DNA of 64,000 nt from Collinsella aerofaciens (GTDB taxonomy: Bacteria; Actinomycetota; Coriobacteriia; Coriobacteriales; Coriobacteriaceae), in assembly GCF_015548375.1 (NCBI RefSeq), contig NZ_JADMWW010000007.1, positions 1 to 64,000 of the forward strand, given 5' to 3'. The notes under the pieces were generated by a model. The model was given only the letters and a program-made list of their open reading frames with translations, made no database searches and was not told the origin of the DNA. Below, in pieces: positions 16,448 through 24,708 of the stretch (its first letter is position 1; every line of letters starts with the position of its first letter). A program made the translations under genes and the position numbers.

Positions 16448-16673
16448 AGGCGTGCTGTACGGGGTGGGCCGCGCAATCGGCTGGCCGGGGACGAAGGTGG
16501 TCATGAAGGCGCGCCGCTCGCTTGCGGACACGAAGCGCTTCCTTTGCGAGGAGGGCGCCTTCGACGGTGCCGAGCTTGTAGAGGACTGTGGGCTTCCGGG
16601 CGAGCGCGTGTACCGCTCGCTCGACGATGTGCCCGATCGGGGCAGCTACTTCTCGACGATGGTGGTGCGCTAG
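16440..16673 (+). pseudogene. cbiL: Internally deleted precorrin-2 C20-methyltransferase (cbiL remnant)
   Basis: A 77-codon frame that joins the very first residues of a CbiL-type methylase (MSKGVLYGVG) to its extreme C-terminus (KVVMKARRSLADTKRFL, GLPGERVYRSLDD, YFSTMVVR). Full CbiL is about 230 residues, so roughly 150 residues, including the SAM and substrate sites, are missing, yet the frame stays open. The start overlaps the cbiD stop (ATGAGTAA), and cbiG begins directly after its stop, so operon spacing is preserved. It cannot be an active methyltransferase. Whether it is a biological deletion or an assembly collapse cannot be told here. Confidence 0.85.
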
Positions 16674-17807
16674 ATGAGGGTTTCCTGCATAGCGTTCACT
16701 GAGAGGGGTTATGCGTTGGCGGAGCGCACCGCACACGCGCTTTCCGATTGCGCGCAGACAAGTGAAGACGACCCTGGCTGGGACGTTTCCGTTTCGCGCG
16801 GGTTCGGCGAGGGGAAGGCCGACCTGCGCGCATGGACGGCGCTCACGTGGGAAGCGTCGGACGCGCTTCTGTTCGTGGGCGCGGCGGGCATCGCCGTGCG
16901 GGCGATCGCGCCGCATGTCGCCTCGAAGGCAAACGATCCCGCGGTTGTGGTGATCGACGAGGCGGGGCGCTTTGCCGTCCCGCTTTTATCGGGGCATTTG
17001 GGCGGTGCGAACGAGCTTGCGCAAACTGTGGCACGCGCGGCAGGGGCCATCCCCGTCATCACCACGGCGACCGACGTCCGCGGCGTGTGGGCGGTGGATA
17101 CGTGGGCGCGCTGTGCGGGGCTCCCCGTTTCGAATCCCGAGGCCATCAAGCGAGTGTCGGCGCGGCTGCTTTCGGGCGGCCGCGTGGCGCTCTATTCCGA
17201 CATGCCGATTTCGGGACAGCCGCCTGAGGGGGTTGACATTGCGTCCGACCGCGCTCGGGCCGATATCGTCGTGTCGCCGTTCGCTGGCGCGAATGCAGGC
17301 GCGTCCGTTCTCGCGGCGGAGACAACGGACGAGGTCGTGCCCGCCGGTGAGACGGGTAAGCCCGTGGGCGTGCGGGCGCAAGCGCCTGCGCCCGAGCCGC
17401 TTCGCCTTGTCGTGCCCTGCATCGTTGCGGGCATAGGGTGCCGACGCGGTGCGTGCGCCGAAGCGATCGGGGAGGCGTTTCTTCTCGCGTGCGGGCAGGC
17501 GGGCATCTCGCCTTCGGCCGTGCGCAAGGCGGCGACGATCGACGTGAAGGCGCACGAGGAGGGTCTGCTCGCCTTCTGCCGCGCGCGCAATATTCCGCTT
17601 GCGACGTATTCCGCAGATGAGTTGTCGCAAGTCGATGGCAGCGTTTCGCCATCTGATTTCGTGCGCGCGACGGTGGGGGTCGACAACGTGTGCGAGCGCG
17701 CGGCGCTCGCGGACGGGGGCAAACTTATCTTCCCGAAGCTCGCTCACAGCGGCGTGACCGTCGCGTTTTCCAAGGTAACTATCAAACTTTCGTTTAAGGA
17801 GCGGTGA
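16674..17807 (+). CDS. cbiG: Cobalt-precorrin-5A hydrolase CbiG
   Basis: CbiG opens the ring lactone of cobalt-precorrin-5A and releases acetaldehyde, 377 residues. N-terminal CbiG domain: LLFVGAAGIAVRAIAPHV, followed by the central LLSGHLGGANELA segment. C-terminal domain: VAGIGCRRGACAEAIGEAF and ATIDVKAHEEGL, both family signatures. A low-complexity linker lies near 215-240. The gene starts right at the stop of the cbiL remnant and overlaps cbiH. Confidence 0.95.
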   Translation: MRVSCIAFTERGYALAERTAHALSDCAQTSEDDPGWDVSVSRGFGEGKADLRAWTALTWEASDALLFVGAAGIAVRAIAPHVASKANDPAVVVIDEAGRFAVPLLSGHLGGANELAQTVARAAGAIPVITTATDVRGVWAVDTWARCAGLPVSNPEAIKRVSARLLSGGRVALYSDMPISGQPPEGVDIASDRARADIVVSPFAGANAGASVLAAETTDEVVPAGETGKPVGVRAQAPAPEPLRLVVPCIVAGIGCRRGACAEAIGEAFLLACGQAGISPSAVRKAATIDVKAHEEGLLAFCRARNIPLATYSADELSQVDGSVSPSDFVRATVGVDNVCERAALADGGKLIFPKLAHSGVTVAFSKVTIKLSFKER

Positions 17808-18550
17808 TGGGAAAGCTCTTCGTGGTGGGGATCGGCCCGGGCGGCCCCGACGGCATGACGATTGCGGCTCGGCGTGCGCTCGAGGCGTCCGACATCGTTG
17901 TGGGTTACACGAAATACGTGGAGCTCGCGCTCGCCGCCGTGCCCGACGCGGCGCATCTCGCGACGCCGATGATGCACGAGGTCGAACGGTGCCGCCTTGC
18001 GCTTTCGCGCGCGCAGAGTGGAGAAGCCGTGGCGCTCGTGTGCAGCGGTGACGCGGGCGTGTACGGCATGGCGAGCCCCGTGCTGGAGCTTGCGGAGGAC
18101 TACCCCGATGTAGACGTGGAAGTTATCGCCGGGGCCACCGCGGCACAGAGCGGGTCGGCGGTGCTTGGCGCCCCGCTTGCCCACGACTTCGCGGTCGTGT
18201 CGCTCTCCGACCTGCTCACGCCATGGGAGGTCATCGAGCGCAGGCTCGCCGCCGTCGCGAGTGCCGACTTCTGCATCTGTTTGTACAACCCGCGCAGCAG
18301 AAAGCGCGCCGACAGGCTCTCGCGCGCGGCGAAGATTATGCTCGAATGGAAGGCCCCCGACACGCTCTGCGGCTGGGTACGCAACATCGGGCGCGAGGGG
18401 CAGCAGTCGGGCATGTGCAGGCTCTCCGAGCTGGGGGAGATCGACGCCGACATGTTCACCACCGTGTTCGTCGGCAACGCGGACACGAAGCTCGTAGGCG
18501 GCCGTATGGTCACGCCGCGCGGGTATCGGGAGATTCCATGCGAAAGGTAA
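17807..18550 (+). CDS. cbiH: Cobalt-factor III C17-methyltransferase
   Basis: The ring-contraction methylase of the anaerobic pathway (CbiH/CobJ family), 247 residues. Marks: VVGIGPGGPDGMTIAARRAL, VALVCSGDAGVYGMASPVLE, the typical LYNPRSRKRADRL, and the C-terminal VFVGNADTKLVGGRMVTPRG. The ATG at 17807 overlaps the cbiG stop (TGATG) and follows an AAGGAGCGG site; the GTG one codon earlier is possible. Confidence 0.94.
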   Translation: MGKLFVVGIGPGGPDGMTIAARRALEASDIVVGYTKYVELALAAVPDAAHLATPMMHEVERCRLALSRAQSGEAVALVCSGDAGVYGMASPVLELAEDYPDVDVEVIAGATAAQSGSAVLGAPLAHDFAVVSLSDLLTPWEVIERRLAAVASADFCICLYNPRSRKRADRLSRAAKIMLEWKAPDTLCGWVRNIGREGQQSGMCRLSELGEIDADMFTTVFVGNADTKLVGGRMVTPRGYREIPCER

Positions 18551-19887
18551 CGATCATCGGGGCGGGGCCCGGAAACCCCGACTTGCTCTCGCGCGCGGCG
18601 CTCGACGCGATCGACATCGCCGACGTGGTCATCGGCGCTCATCGCGCGCTTGCCGGCATCGACGTGCCGCCCGACGTGGTGAGATGCGAGCTCGTGAAGA
18701 CGGCGGACATCGTCGCCGCGCTCACCGATGCGGCGTCGTGGCGGCGCGCCGTGGTCGTGATGACGGGCGATGTGGGGCTGTTCAGCGGCGCGCGCCGCCT
18801 GGTGGAGGCGCTCTCCGGCGACGCGCAGGTGGACGTGCGCGTTGTTCCCGGCATAAGCTCAGCGTCGTATCTCGCCGCGCGCCTTGCGCGTCCATGGCAG
18901 GATTGGCGCTTCGCGAGCGCTCACGGCGTGGCGTGCGATATCGTGGCCGAGGCCGAGCGCGCAGGTGAGCTCTTCCTCGTCACGTCGGGTGGGGAAGACC
19001 CCTCGCGGCTTTCGGGCGAGCTTGTGCAGGCGGGCTTCGGGGACGCGCGCGTGACGGTGGCCGAGCGCCTGTCGTACCCCGACGAGCGCATCACCTGCGC
19101 GACCGCAAGTGAAATCGCAGGTCAGACGTTCGACGACTTGAACGTGATGCTTATCGAGCCCGCAGGCGGCGCCGGGTCGCCTGCGGGCTCTAGCGCAGCC
19201 TCCGAGGCGCCGGCCGGCGCGTCATCGCCCGCGGCGGCTTCTTCCGCGGCGGACCCTGCGGGCGCATCCCGCGCCGCGAGCTCCCGCTGGCCGTACGCTT
19301 CCTCGGGCATTCCCGACGAGCTCTTCATCCGCGGCGACGTTCCCATGACCAAGCAGGAGGTGCGCGCCGTCGCGCTCGCGAAGCTGCGCCTTACCGCTAC
19401 CGACACCGTGTGGGACGTCGGAGCCGGCACGGGGAGCGTGTCGATTGAGGCGGCGCTCGTCGCGCGAGCGGGGTCGGTATGGGCGGTCGAGCGCAACGCG
19501 GCCGGCGTGCGGCTCATCCGAGAGAACGCGGATGCATTCGGGTGCGGCAACGTACATGCGGTCCCCGGTGTCGCCCCCGAAGCGCTCGCGAAACTGCCCG
19601 TCCCCGACGCCGTGTTCGTCGGCGGGAGCGCGGGCGAGCTTCCCTCTATCGTGGAGGCGGCGCTCGAGAAGAACTCGCAGGTTCGCCTGTGCGTGCCATG
19701 CGTCACCGTTGAGACGCTCACCGAGGCGTGCGCGCTTCTCTCGGGTTCGCGCTTTAAGGGGTTCGAGGCGTGCCAGGTGTCGGCCGCCCGCACCGAGGCT
19801 GTAGGCTCGCACCATCTTATGAAGGCGCAAAACCCCGTGTTCCTCGTCAGCGCGCGTGGTGCGGGTGAGGAAGGCGGCGCCCGGTGA
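18538..19887 (+). CDS. cbiET: Cobalt-precorrin-7 C5 / precorrin-6B C15 methyltransferase fusion CbiET
   Basis: A 449-residue fusion. Residues 1-205 are a CbiE-type tetrapyrrole methylase (IIGAGPGNPDLLSRAA, VVVMTGDVGLFSGARRLVEA). Residues 255-449 are a CbiT class I methyltransferase and decarboxylase (MTKQEVRAVALAKLRL, WDVGAGTGSVSIEAAL). The two are joined by an unusually long, about 50-residue Ala/Ser/Pro linker. The gene overlaps cbiH by 13 bases; the long upstream reading from 18223 is the wrong frame of cbiH. The order E-T matches CobL of other bacteria. Confidence 0.95.
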   Translation: MRKVTIIGAGPGNPDLLSRAALDAIDIADVVIGAHRALAGIDVPPDVVRCELVKTADIVAALTDAASWRRAVVVMTGDVGLFSGARRLVEALSGDAQVDVRVVPGISSASYLAARLARPWQDWRFASAHGVACDIVAEAERAGELFLVTSGGEDPSRLSGELVQAGFGDARVTVAERLSYPDERITCATASEIAGQTFDDLNVMLIEPAGGAGSPAGSSAASEAPAGASSPAAASSAADPAGASRAASSRWPYASSGIPDELFIRGDVPMTKQEVRAVALAKLRLTATDTVWDVGAGTGSVSIEAALVARAGSVWAVERNAAGVRLIRENADAFGCGNVHAVPGVAPEALAKLPVPDAVFVGGSAGELPSIVEAALEKNSQVRLCVPCVTVETLTEACALLSGSRFKGFEACQVSAARTEAVGSHHLMKAQNPVFLVSARGAGEEGGAR

Positions 19888-21266
19888 GCACGACCATCCC
19901 GCGTTTCATGGTCGCTGCGCCCTCGAGCGGGAGCGGCAAGACGGTCGTTACGTGCGCGCTCCTGCGCGCGCTTGCGCGCCGCGGCCTCGCATGCGCGGCC
20001 TTCAAATGCGGCCCCGACTATATTGACCCGCTCTTTCATCGTCGCGTCGTGGGCGCGCGCTCGGGCAACTTAGACGGCTTCTTCACCGACGCCCCGACGC
20101 TGCGCGCCCTGCTCGCACGCGGCGCCGCGGGCGCGGATGTCGCGGTGCTCGAGGGGGTCATGGGCTTCTACGACGGCATGGCGCCCGGCGTGGCCGACGC
20201 GAGCAGCTACCAGGTTGCGCGCGACACGGAAACGCCGGTCGTTTTAGTGGTGAACGGGCGCGGGGCGTCTTTATCGCTCGCCGCCGTAATCCGCGGCATC
20301 GCCGAGTTCCTGCCTTGTGCGAACGTGCGCGGCGTCGTGCTGAACAAGACGAGCGCCGCTGCCTGCGCCTACGCGGCGCCTGCGATCGAGAAGCACACGG
20401 GCGTCGCGGTTTTGGGGAATATCCCCGCCGACGAGGCGTTCTCGCTCGAAAGCCGGCATTTGGGGCTTGTGACCGCCGACGAGGTCGAGCAGCTCTCCGC
20501 GCGCATCGACAAGATGGCCGAGCTGGTGGAAAAGAGCGTCGACGTCGACCGCTTGCTCGAAATAGCGGCGACGGCACCCGATATCCGCGAGGAACCTTGC
20601 CGGTTGGAGCCGATCGCGGGAGCGCGGCCCATCGTCGCCGTCGCACGTGACGAGGCGTTCTCGTTCTACTACGAGGAGAACCTGCGCGCGCTCGAGGATC
20701 TGGGTTGCGAGCTGGCCTTTTTCAGCCCTCTGTGTGATAGAGAGTTGCCCCGGGGGACAAGCGCCCTCTATCTGGGGGGCGGCTACCCGGAGCTCAATGC
20801 GCGGCAGCTCTCCGAGAACGCGCCGATACGCGAGGCGGTACGGCGTGCGGTGGAATCCGGCATGCCGACGGTCGCCGAATGCGGTGGGTTTTTGTACCTG
20901 CAGCGCGAAATCGCCGATAGCGAGGGGCGGCGCTGGCCTGTTGCGGGCGCCCTTGAGGGCGCAAGCGAGAACGGGGGAAGGCTGTCCCATTTCGGGTACG
21001 TGGAGCTCACTTCCCAACGCGACGGGCTCTACGGGCCGCGCGGCACACGCATCCGCGCGCACGAGTTCCACTACTGGCAGTCCACCTGCCCGGGCGGCGA
21101 CTTCTGGGCGCAGAAGCCCCGGCGCGACAAGGGCTGGCCGTGCATGACGACCACCCCTTCCTTGGTGGCAGGCTTCCCGCATGTGTACTATCCTGCGAAC
21201 CCCGACGTTGCGCGCGCGTTCGCGTCTGCCGCGGCGTCGTTTGCAGAGAGGAAACGACATGGCTGA
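19884..21266 (+). CDS. cbiA: Cobyrinate a,c-diamide synthase
   Basis: A glutamine-dependent amidase that amidates the a and c side chains of cobyrinate, 460 residues. N-terminal P-loop SSGSGKTVVTCALLRAL, followed by KCGPDYIDPLFH and EGVMGFYDG. The C-terminal class I glutamine amidotransferase domain has the glycine-rich LYLGGGYPEL and the nucleophile Cys in PTVAECGGFLYLQ. The GTG start overlaps the cbiET stop. Confidence 0.96.
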   Translation: MSTTIPRFMVAAPSSGSGKTVVTCALLRALARRGLACAAFKCGPDYIDPLFHRRVVGARSGNLDGFFTDAPTLRALLARGAAGADVAVLEGVMGFYDGMAPGVADASSYQVARDTETPVVLVVNGRGASLSLAAVIRGIAEFLPCANVRGVVLNKTSAAACAYAAPAIEKHTGVAVLGNIPADEAFSLESRHLGLVTADEVEQLSARIDKMAELVEKSVDVDRLLEIAATAPDIREEPCRLEPIAGARPIVAVARDEAFSFYYEENLRALEDLGCELAFFSPLCDRELPRGTSALYLGGGYPELNARQLSENAPIREAVRRAVESGMPTVAECGGFLYLQREIADSEGRRWPVAGALEGASENGGRLSHFGYVELTSQRDGLYGPRGTRIRAHEFHYWQSTCPGGDFWAQKPRRDKGWPCMTTTPSLVAGFPHVYYPANPDVARAFASAAASFAERKRHG

Positions 21267-22401
21267 AGCAACTGAAACCTCGCTTGCCTGCATCCGCGAG
21301 GAAGTCGAGCGCGCGTTCTCGTCGGCGCCGGGCGCCGTGCTCGAAGCTGCGCTCTCCCGGATCGCGCCCGCAGACGAGTGCGCCCGTGCCGCCGCGTACG
21401 CCGCGTGGGACTCCATCGCGCACCCCTTGGGGGGATTGGGCGACTTTGAAGACGCCGTCGCGTGTATCGCCGCAGCTCAGGGGAGCGCCGAGGTGGCCGA
21501 GTTTCCCCGTGCGCTCGCGGTATTCTTCTCCGACAACGGGGTCGTTGCCGAAGGCGTGTCGCAAAGCGGACAAGACGTGACGCGAGCCGTCGCGCGCAAC
21601 ATGTGCGAGGGGGCCACGAGCGCCTGCCGCATGGCGGCGTTCGCGGGTGCCGAGGTCGTGCCCGTCGACGTGGGTATGGCCCGGGGCATAGAAGACGCGC
21701 GCATGGTGCGCGCGAACGTGCGGCGGGGGAGCGGCAACATCGCGCACGGCTCCGCTATGTCTCGCGATGGGGCCGTGCGCGCGATCGAGGTCGGAATCGC
21801 CGTCGCGTGCGGGCTTGCCCGCGCCGGCGTGCGCCTTCTTGCCGCGGGCGAGATGGGCATCGGCAACACGACCACCTCGGCGGCGGTGGCCGCAGTGCTC
21901 ATCCGGGCGGACGCGCGGAGCCTCGTCGGGCGCGGCGCGGGGCTCTCGGACGCCTCGCTCGCGCGCAAGCGCGACGTGGTCGAGCGCGCTATCGACGCGA
22001 ACTCGCCCGATCCTGCCGACCCGATCGACGTGCTCTCGAAGGTGGGCGGCTTCGACATCGCGGCGATGTGCGGTTTCTACCTGGGGGCCGCGGCCTCGAA
22101 GGCGCCGGCGCTCCTCGACGGGGTCATATCCTGCACGGCGGCCCTGTGCGCGGCGCGCCTGTGCCCCAATGTCTTGGGCTACCTCGTGGGCACCCACGCA
22201 TCAAGCGAACCCGCAAGCCAGGAGCTTCTTCGCGAGCTCGGCATAAAGGCACCCCTCGACGCAGGCATGCACTTGGGCGAGGGCGCGGGCGCCATGGCGT
22301 ATCTGCCCCTTCTGGATTCGGCGCTGCGCGTGTACCGGGATGGGAAGACGTTCACGGCGACTGGCATGGCTGCTTACGAGCATTTCGAGGCTGGGAAATG
22401 A
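21259..22401 (+). CDS. cobT: Nicotinate-nucleotide--dimethylbenzimidazole phosphoribosyltransferase
   Basis: CobT activates the lower-ligand base of the cobamide by making its alpha-ribotide, 380 residues. Signatures: the Asn/Thr-rich loop EMGIGNTTTSAAVAAVL, GRGAGLSDASLARK and the C-terminal LGEGAGAMAYLPLLDSAL, which holds the catalytic glutamate. The start at 21259 overlaps cbiA by 8 bases, with a GAGAGGAAA site. No BluB or Bza genes are in the window, so the base used is unknown. Confidence 0.95.
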   Translation: MAEATETSLACIREEVERAFSSAPGAVLEAALSRIAPADECARAAAYAAWDSIAHPLGGLGDFEDAVACIAAAQGSAEVAEFPRALAVFFSDNGVVAEGVSQSGQDVTRAVARNMCEGATSACRMAAFAGAEVVPVDVGMARGIEDARMVRANVRRGSGNIAHGSAMSRDGAVRAIEVGIAVACGLARAGVRLLAAGEMGIGNTTTSAAVAAVLIRADARSLVGRGAGLSDASLARKRDVVERAIDANSPDPADPIDVLSKVGGFDIAAMCGFYLGAAASKAPALLDGVISCTAALCAARLCPNVLGYLVGTHASSEPASQELLRELGIKAPLDAGMHLGEGAGAMAYLPLLDSALRVYRDGKTFTATGMAAYEHFEAGK

Positions 22402-22946
22402 CGGTGACGTTCGTTATCGGCGCCGCCGCGAGCGGCAAGAGCGCCTATGCCGAGTCCCTGTGCCTTGGGCACGACGGCCCTCGCGTGTACCTGGCAACGA
22501 TGGAGCCCTTCGGGGAAGAGGGCGCCCGCCGCATCGCGCGCCATCGGGCGCTGCGCGAGGGCAAGGGGTTTTCCACCCTCGAGCGCACGCGTGACGTGGG
22601 CGCCGCAGTGTCCGGGCTTCCGCGCGGCTGCACGCTTCTTTTGGAGGACGTGGGCAACCTGGTTGCGAACGAGCTCTTCGCGGAAGGCGGCTTGTCCCCG
22701 CGTGACCCCGACGCTGCGGCGCGCGAGGTGCTCGGAGGTATTGAACGGCTCGCTCAGGCCGCTGCGCATACGGTGGTGGTCACCGTCGACGTGTTCGCCG
22801 ATGGGATGCGCTACGATGAAGGGACCGAGGCATGGAGGCGCGCGCTCGCGCGCGTGAACGCGGGCGTGGCGGCGCTGGCCGACCGCGCAGTCGAAGTGGT
22901 ATGCGGGATTCCCGTGTGGATGAAAGGCGAAGGACCTACAAGGTGA
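22398..22946 (+). CDS. cobU: Adenosylcobinamide kinase / guanylyltransferase
   Basis: CobU phosphorylates adenosylcobinamide and then adds GMP, 182 residues. P-loop VIGAAASGKS (residues 7-16), the guanylylated His in RRIARHRALREGKGF, and LLEDVGNLVANELF are family marks. Start overlaps the cobT stop (ATGA). It works with CobS downstream in nucleotide-loop assembly. Confidence 0.94.
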   Translation: MTVTFVIGAAASGKSAYAESLCLGHDGPRVYLATMEPFGEEGARRIARHRALREGKGFSTLERTRDVGAAVSGLPRGCTLLLEDVGNLVANELFAEGGLSPRDPDAAAREVLGGIERLAQAAAHTVVVTVDVFADGMRYDEGTEAWRRALARVNAGVAALADRAVEVVCGIPVWMKGEGPTR

Positions 22947-23710
22947 AGATAGTAGAGGCAATCGGCGCGGCGTTCGGAACGTTCTCGCGCATCCCCGTCC
23001 CGAAATCGGCCTGGACCGATTTCGGGTCAACCCATGCGCTTGCCGCGTTTCCCCTGGTGGGCCTTGCGGAAGGCTTCCTCATGACGGCGTGGGGACACGT
23101 TGCGAACCTGCTCGGCGTGCCCGCGACCATCGTCGCGGCCGTGCTCGTGGCGCTGCCTGTGGCGGTGACGGGAGGCATCCACCTAGACGGGCTCTGCGAC
23201 ACCTCCGATGCGCTTGCAAGTTGGGCCCCGCGCGAGCGAAAGCTCGAGATCATGCACGACCCGCGGGCGGGCGCCTTCGGGGTCATCGGTGTTGTTGTGT
23301 ACCTTATTCTGCAGTTTTCCCTGTTCACCGCGCTGCCGCTTACGGCGGGGGCGTTCCTCGCGCTTCTGTGCTCGCTCGTGTTCTCCCGCGCGCTTTCGGG
23401 GCTCGCCGTTGAATGCTGGCCTGCCGCGCGGGCGGACGGCATGGCCGCGGGGCTCTCGCCTGCGAAGAAGCGCGCGGAGATCGTCGTGCCGCTTTGCGCT
23501 TTCGCTGCTGCTTCGGCTGCAGGGATGGTCGCGTGCGCTCAGGCCGTCGGCGCCCTTATAGCGGTGGCGGGGTTTTTGGTGCTCGCGTGGTACCGCCATG
23601 TTGCCCTGTCCCGCTTCGGCGGGGTGACGGGTGATTTGGCCGGATGGTTTCTGCAATGGGCCGAGCTCGCGATGCTTGCCATGCTGGTGGCGGGGGGCAT
23701 GCTCCTATGA
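22943..23710 (+). CDS. cobS: Cobalamin synthase (adenosylcobinamide-GDP ribazoletransferase)
   Basis: A 255-residue membrane enzyme that joins adenosylcobinamide-GDP and alpha-ribazole. Marks: FSRIPVPKSAW near the start, the metal-binding GGIHLDGLCDTSDALAS and MHDPRAGAFGVIGV, then several hydrophobic helices. The GTG start at 22943 overlaps the cobU end and follows a GAAGGA site; the longer reading from 22832 lies within cobU. Confidence 0.95.
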   Translation: MKIVEAIGAAFGTFSRIPVPKSAWTDFGSTHALAAFPLVGLAEGFLMTAWGHVANLLGVPATIVAAVLVALPVAVTGGIHLDGLCDTSDALASWAPRERKLEIMHDPRAGAFGVIGVVVYLILQFSLFTALPLTAGAFLALLCSLVFSRALSGLAVECWPAARADGMAAGLSPAKKRAEIVVPLCAFAAASAAGMVACAQAVGALIAVAGFLVLAWYRHVALSRFGGVTGDLAGWFLQWAELAMLAMLVAGGMLL

Positions 23711-24708
23711 TTCTCGTGGTAGGTGGCGCGCATTCGGGGAAGAGGACCTTCGTGCGCGAAAAGCTCGGGTTCGCGGCGGACGATTTCGTCGACGCGGCGC
23801 AGCTTGCGGAGGGCGGCGTGCCCGCGGCTTTTGCCGGCCGTGTCGCGTACCGTGCTGAGGAACTCGTACGCGCGCTCGACGCTGACCGGGCGCTCGAGCG
23901 GCTGATTGGCTTCGACGCAGTGATTCTGCCCTTGGTCGGCTCGGGGGTCGTCCCCATGCGTGCGGAAGACGCCCAATGGCGCGAGCGCGCGGGGCGCTTG
24001 GGATGCGCGCTTGCTGCGCGCGCCGACGTCGTCGTGCGCATGACGTGCGGGGTTCCCCAGGTCATCAAAGGAAACCTTGCCGATGCGCCTCGAGGTACGC
24101 AGGGCGCGGGCGCGCCTTTGGAGGTCGTCTTCGTGCGCCATGGTGCCACGGCGGGCACGGAAGACCATCGCTACAGCGGGGCGGGCACCGACGAGCCCCT
24201 GTCGAGCGCGGGCGAGCGCGCTTTGCGCGATCTCGCGTGCGATGGTGACGTGTTCCGTGTTATCACGAGCGGCATGGCCCGCACCGACCAGACGGCGCGC
24301 ATCCTCTTCCCGAACGCGGAGCTTATGGCGTGCCCCGGTCTGCGCGAGATGGATTTCGGCGACTTCGAGGGGCGAAACGCCGCCGAGCTTAAAGAGGATG
24401 CGCGCTACCGCGCCTGGGTAGACTCCTGGTGCGAGACGCGCTGCCCGCATGGCGAGGGCAAGAGCGATTTCACCCGCCGCGTCGTCGCGGCGTTTCGGGA
24501 GGCGTGCGAATCGGAGCGCGCTCAGGGGAGTGGGCGCGCCGTCTTCGTCGTTCACGCGGGTACCGTGAAAGCGCTGCTCTCCGAGCTAGCTGTCCCAAAA
24601 ATGGGATACTTCGACGTGCATACCGAGCCAGGCGGCGCATGGGCCGCCACCTGGGATGGACGCTGCCTTCGCGACGTTCGCCCCGCTTCGGGGGGCGATG
24701 CCCAGTGA
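23707..24708 (+). CDS. cobC: Fusion of a degenerate CobU-like domain and an alpha-ribazole phosphatase
   Basis: A 333-residue two-domain protein. Residues 1-120 look like CobU: P-loop VVGGAHSGKRTF, and the end segment QWRERAGRLGCALAARADVV plus CGVPQVIKG. The guanylylated His motif of CobU is absent, so kinase/transferase activity is doubtful. Residues 138-333 are a histidine phosphatase: VVFVRHGATAG (catalytic His), ITSGMARTDQTA and the second His in VFVVHAGTVKALL. The phosphatase would remove the 5' phosphate of alpha-ribazole-P or of cobalamin-5'-P. Start overlaps cobS; stop overlaps cbiB. Confidence 0.88.
   Translation: MILVVGGAHSGKRTFVREKLGFAADDFVDAAQLAEGGVPAAFAGRVAYRAEELVRALDADRALERLIGFDAVILPLVGSGVVPMRAEDAQWRERAGRLGCALAARADVVVRMTCGVPQVIKGNLADAPRGTQGAGAPLEVVFVRHGATAGTEDHRYSGAGTDEPLSSAGERALRDLACDGDVFRVITSGMARTDQTARILFPNAELMACPGLREMDFGDFEGRNAAELKEDARYRAWVDSWCETRCPHGEGKSDFTRRVVAAFREACESERAQGSGRAVFVVHAGTVKALLSELAVPKMGYFDVHTEPGGAWAATWDGRCLRDVRPASGGDAQ

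Noticed and set aside
16440-16673. Reading the 77-codon frame as an independent small protein
   Set aside because: Its two halves match the two ends of CbiL too well, and it sits where cbiL is expected; a new function cannot be excluded but is less likely than an internal deletion.
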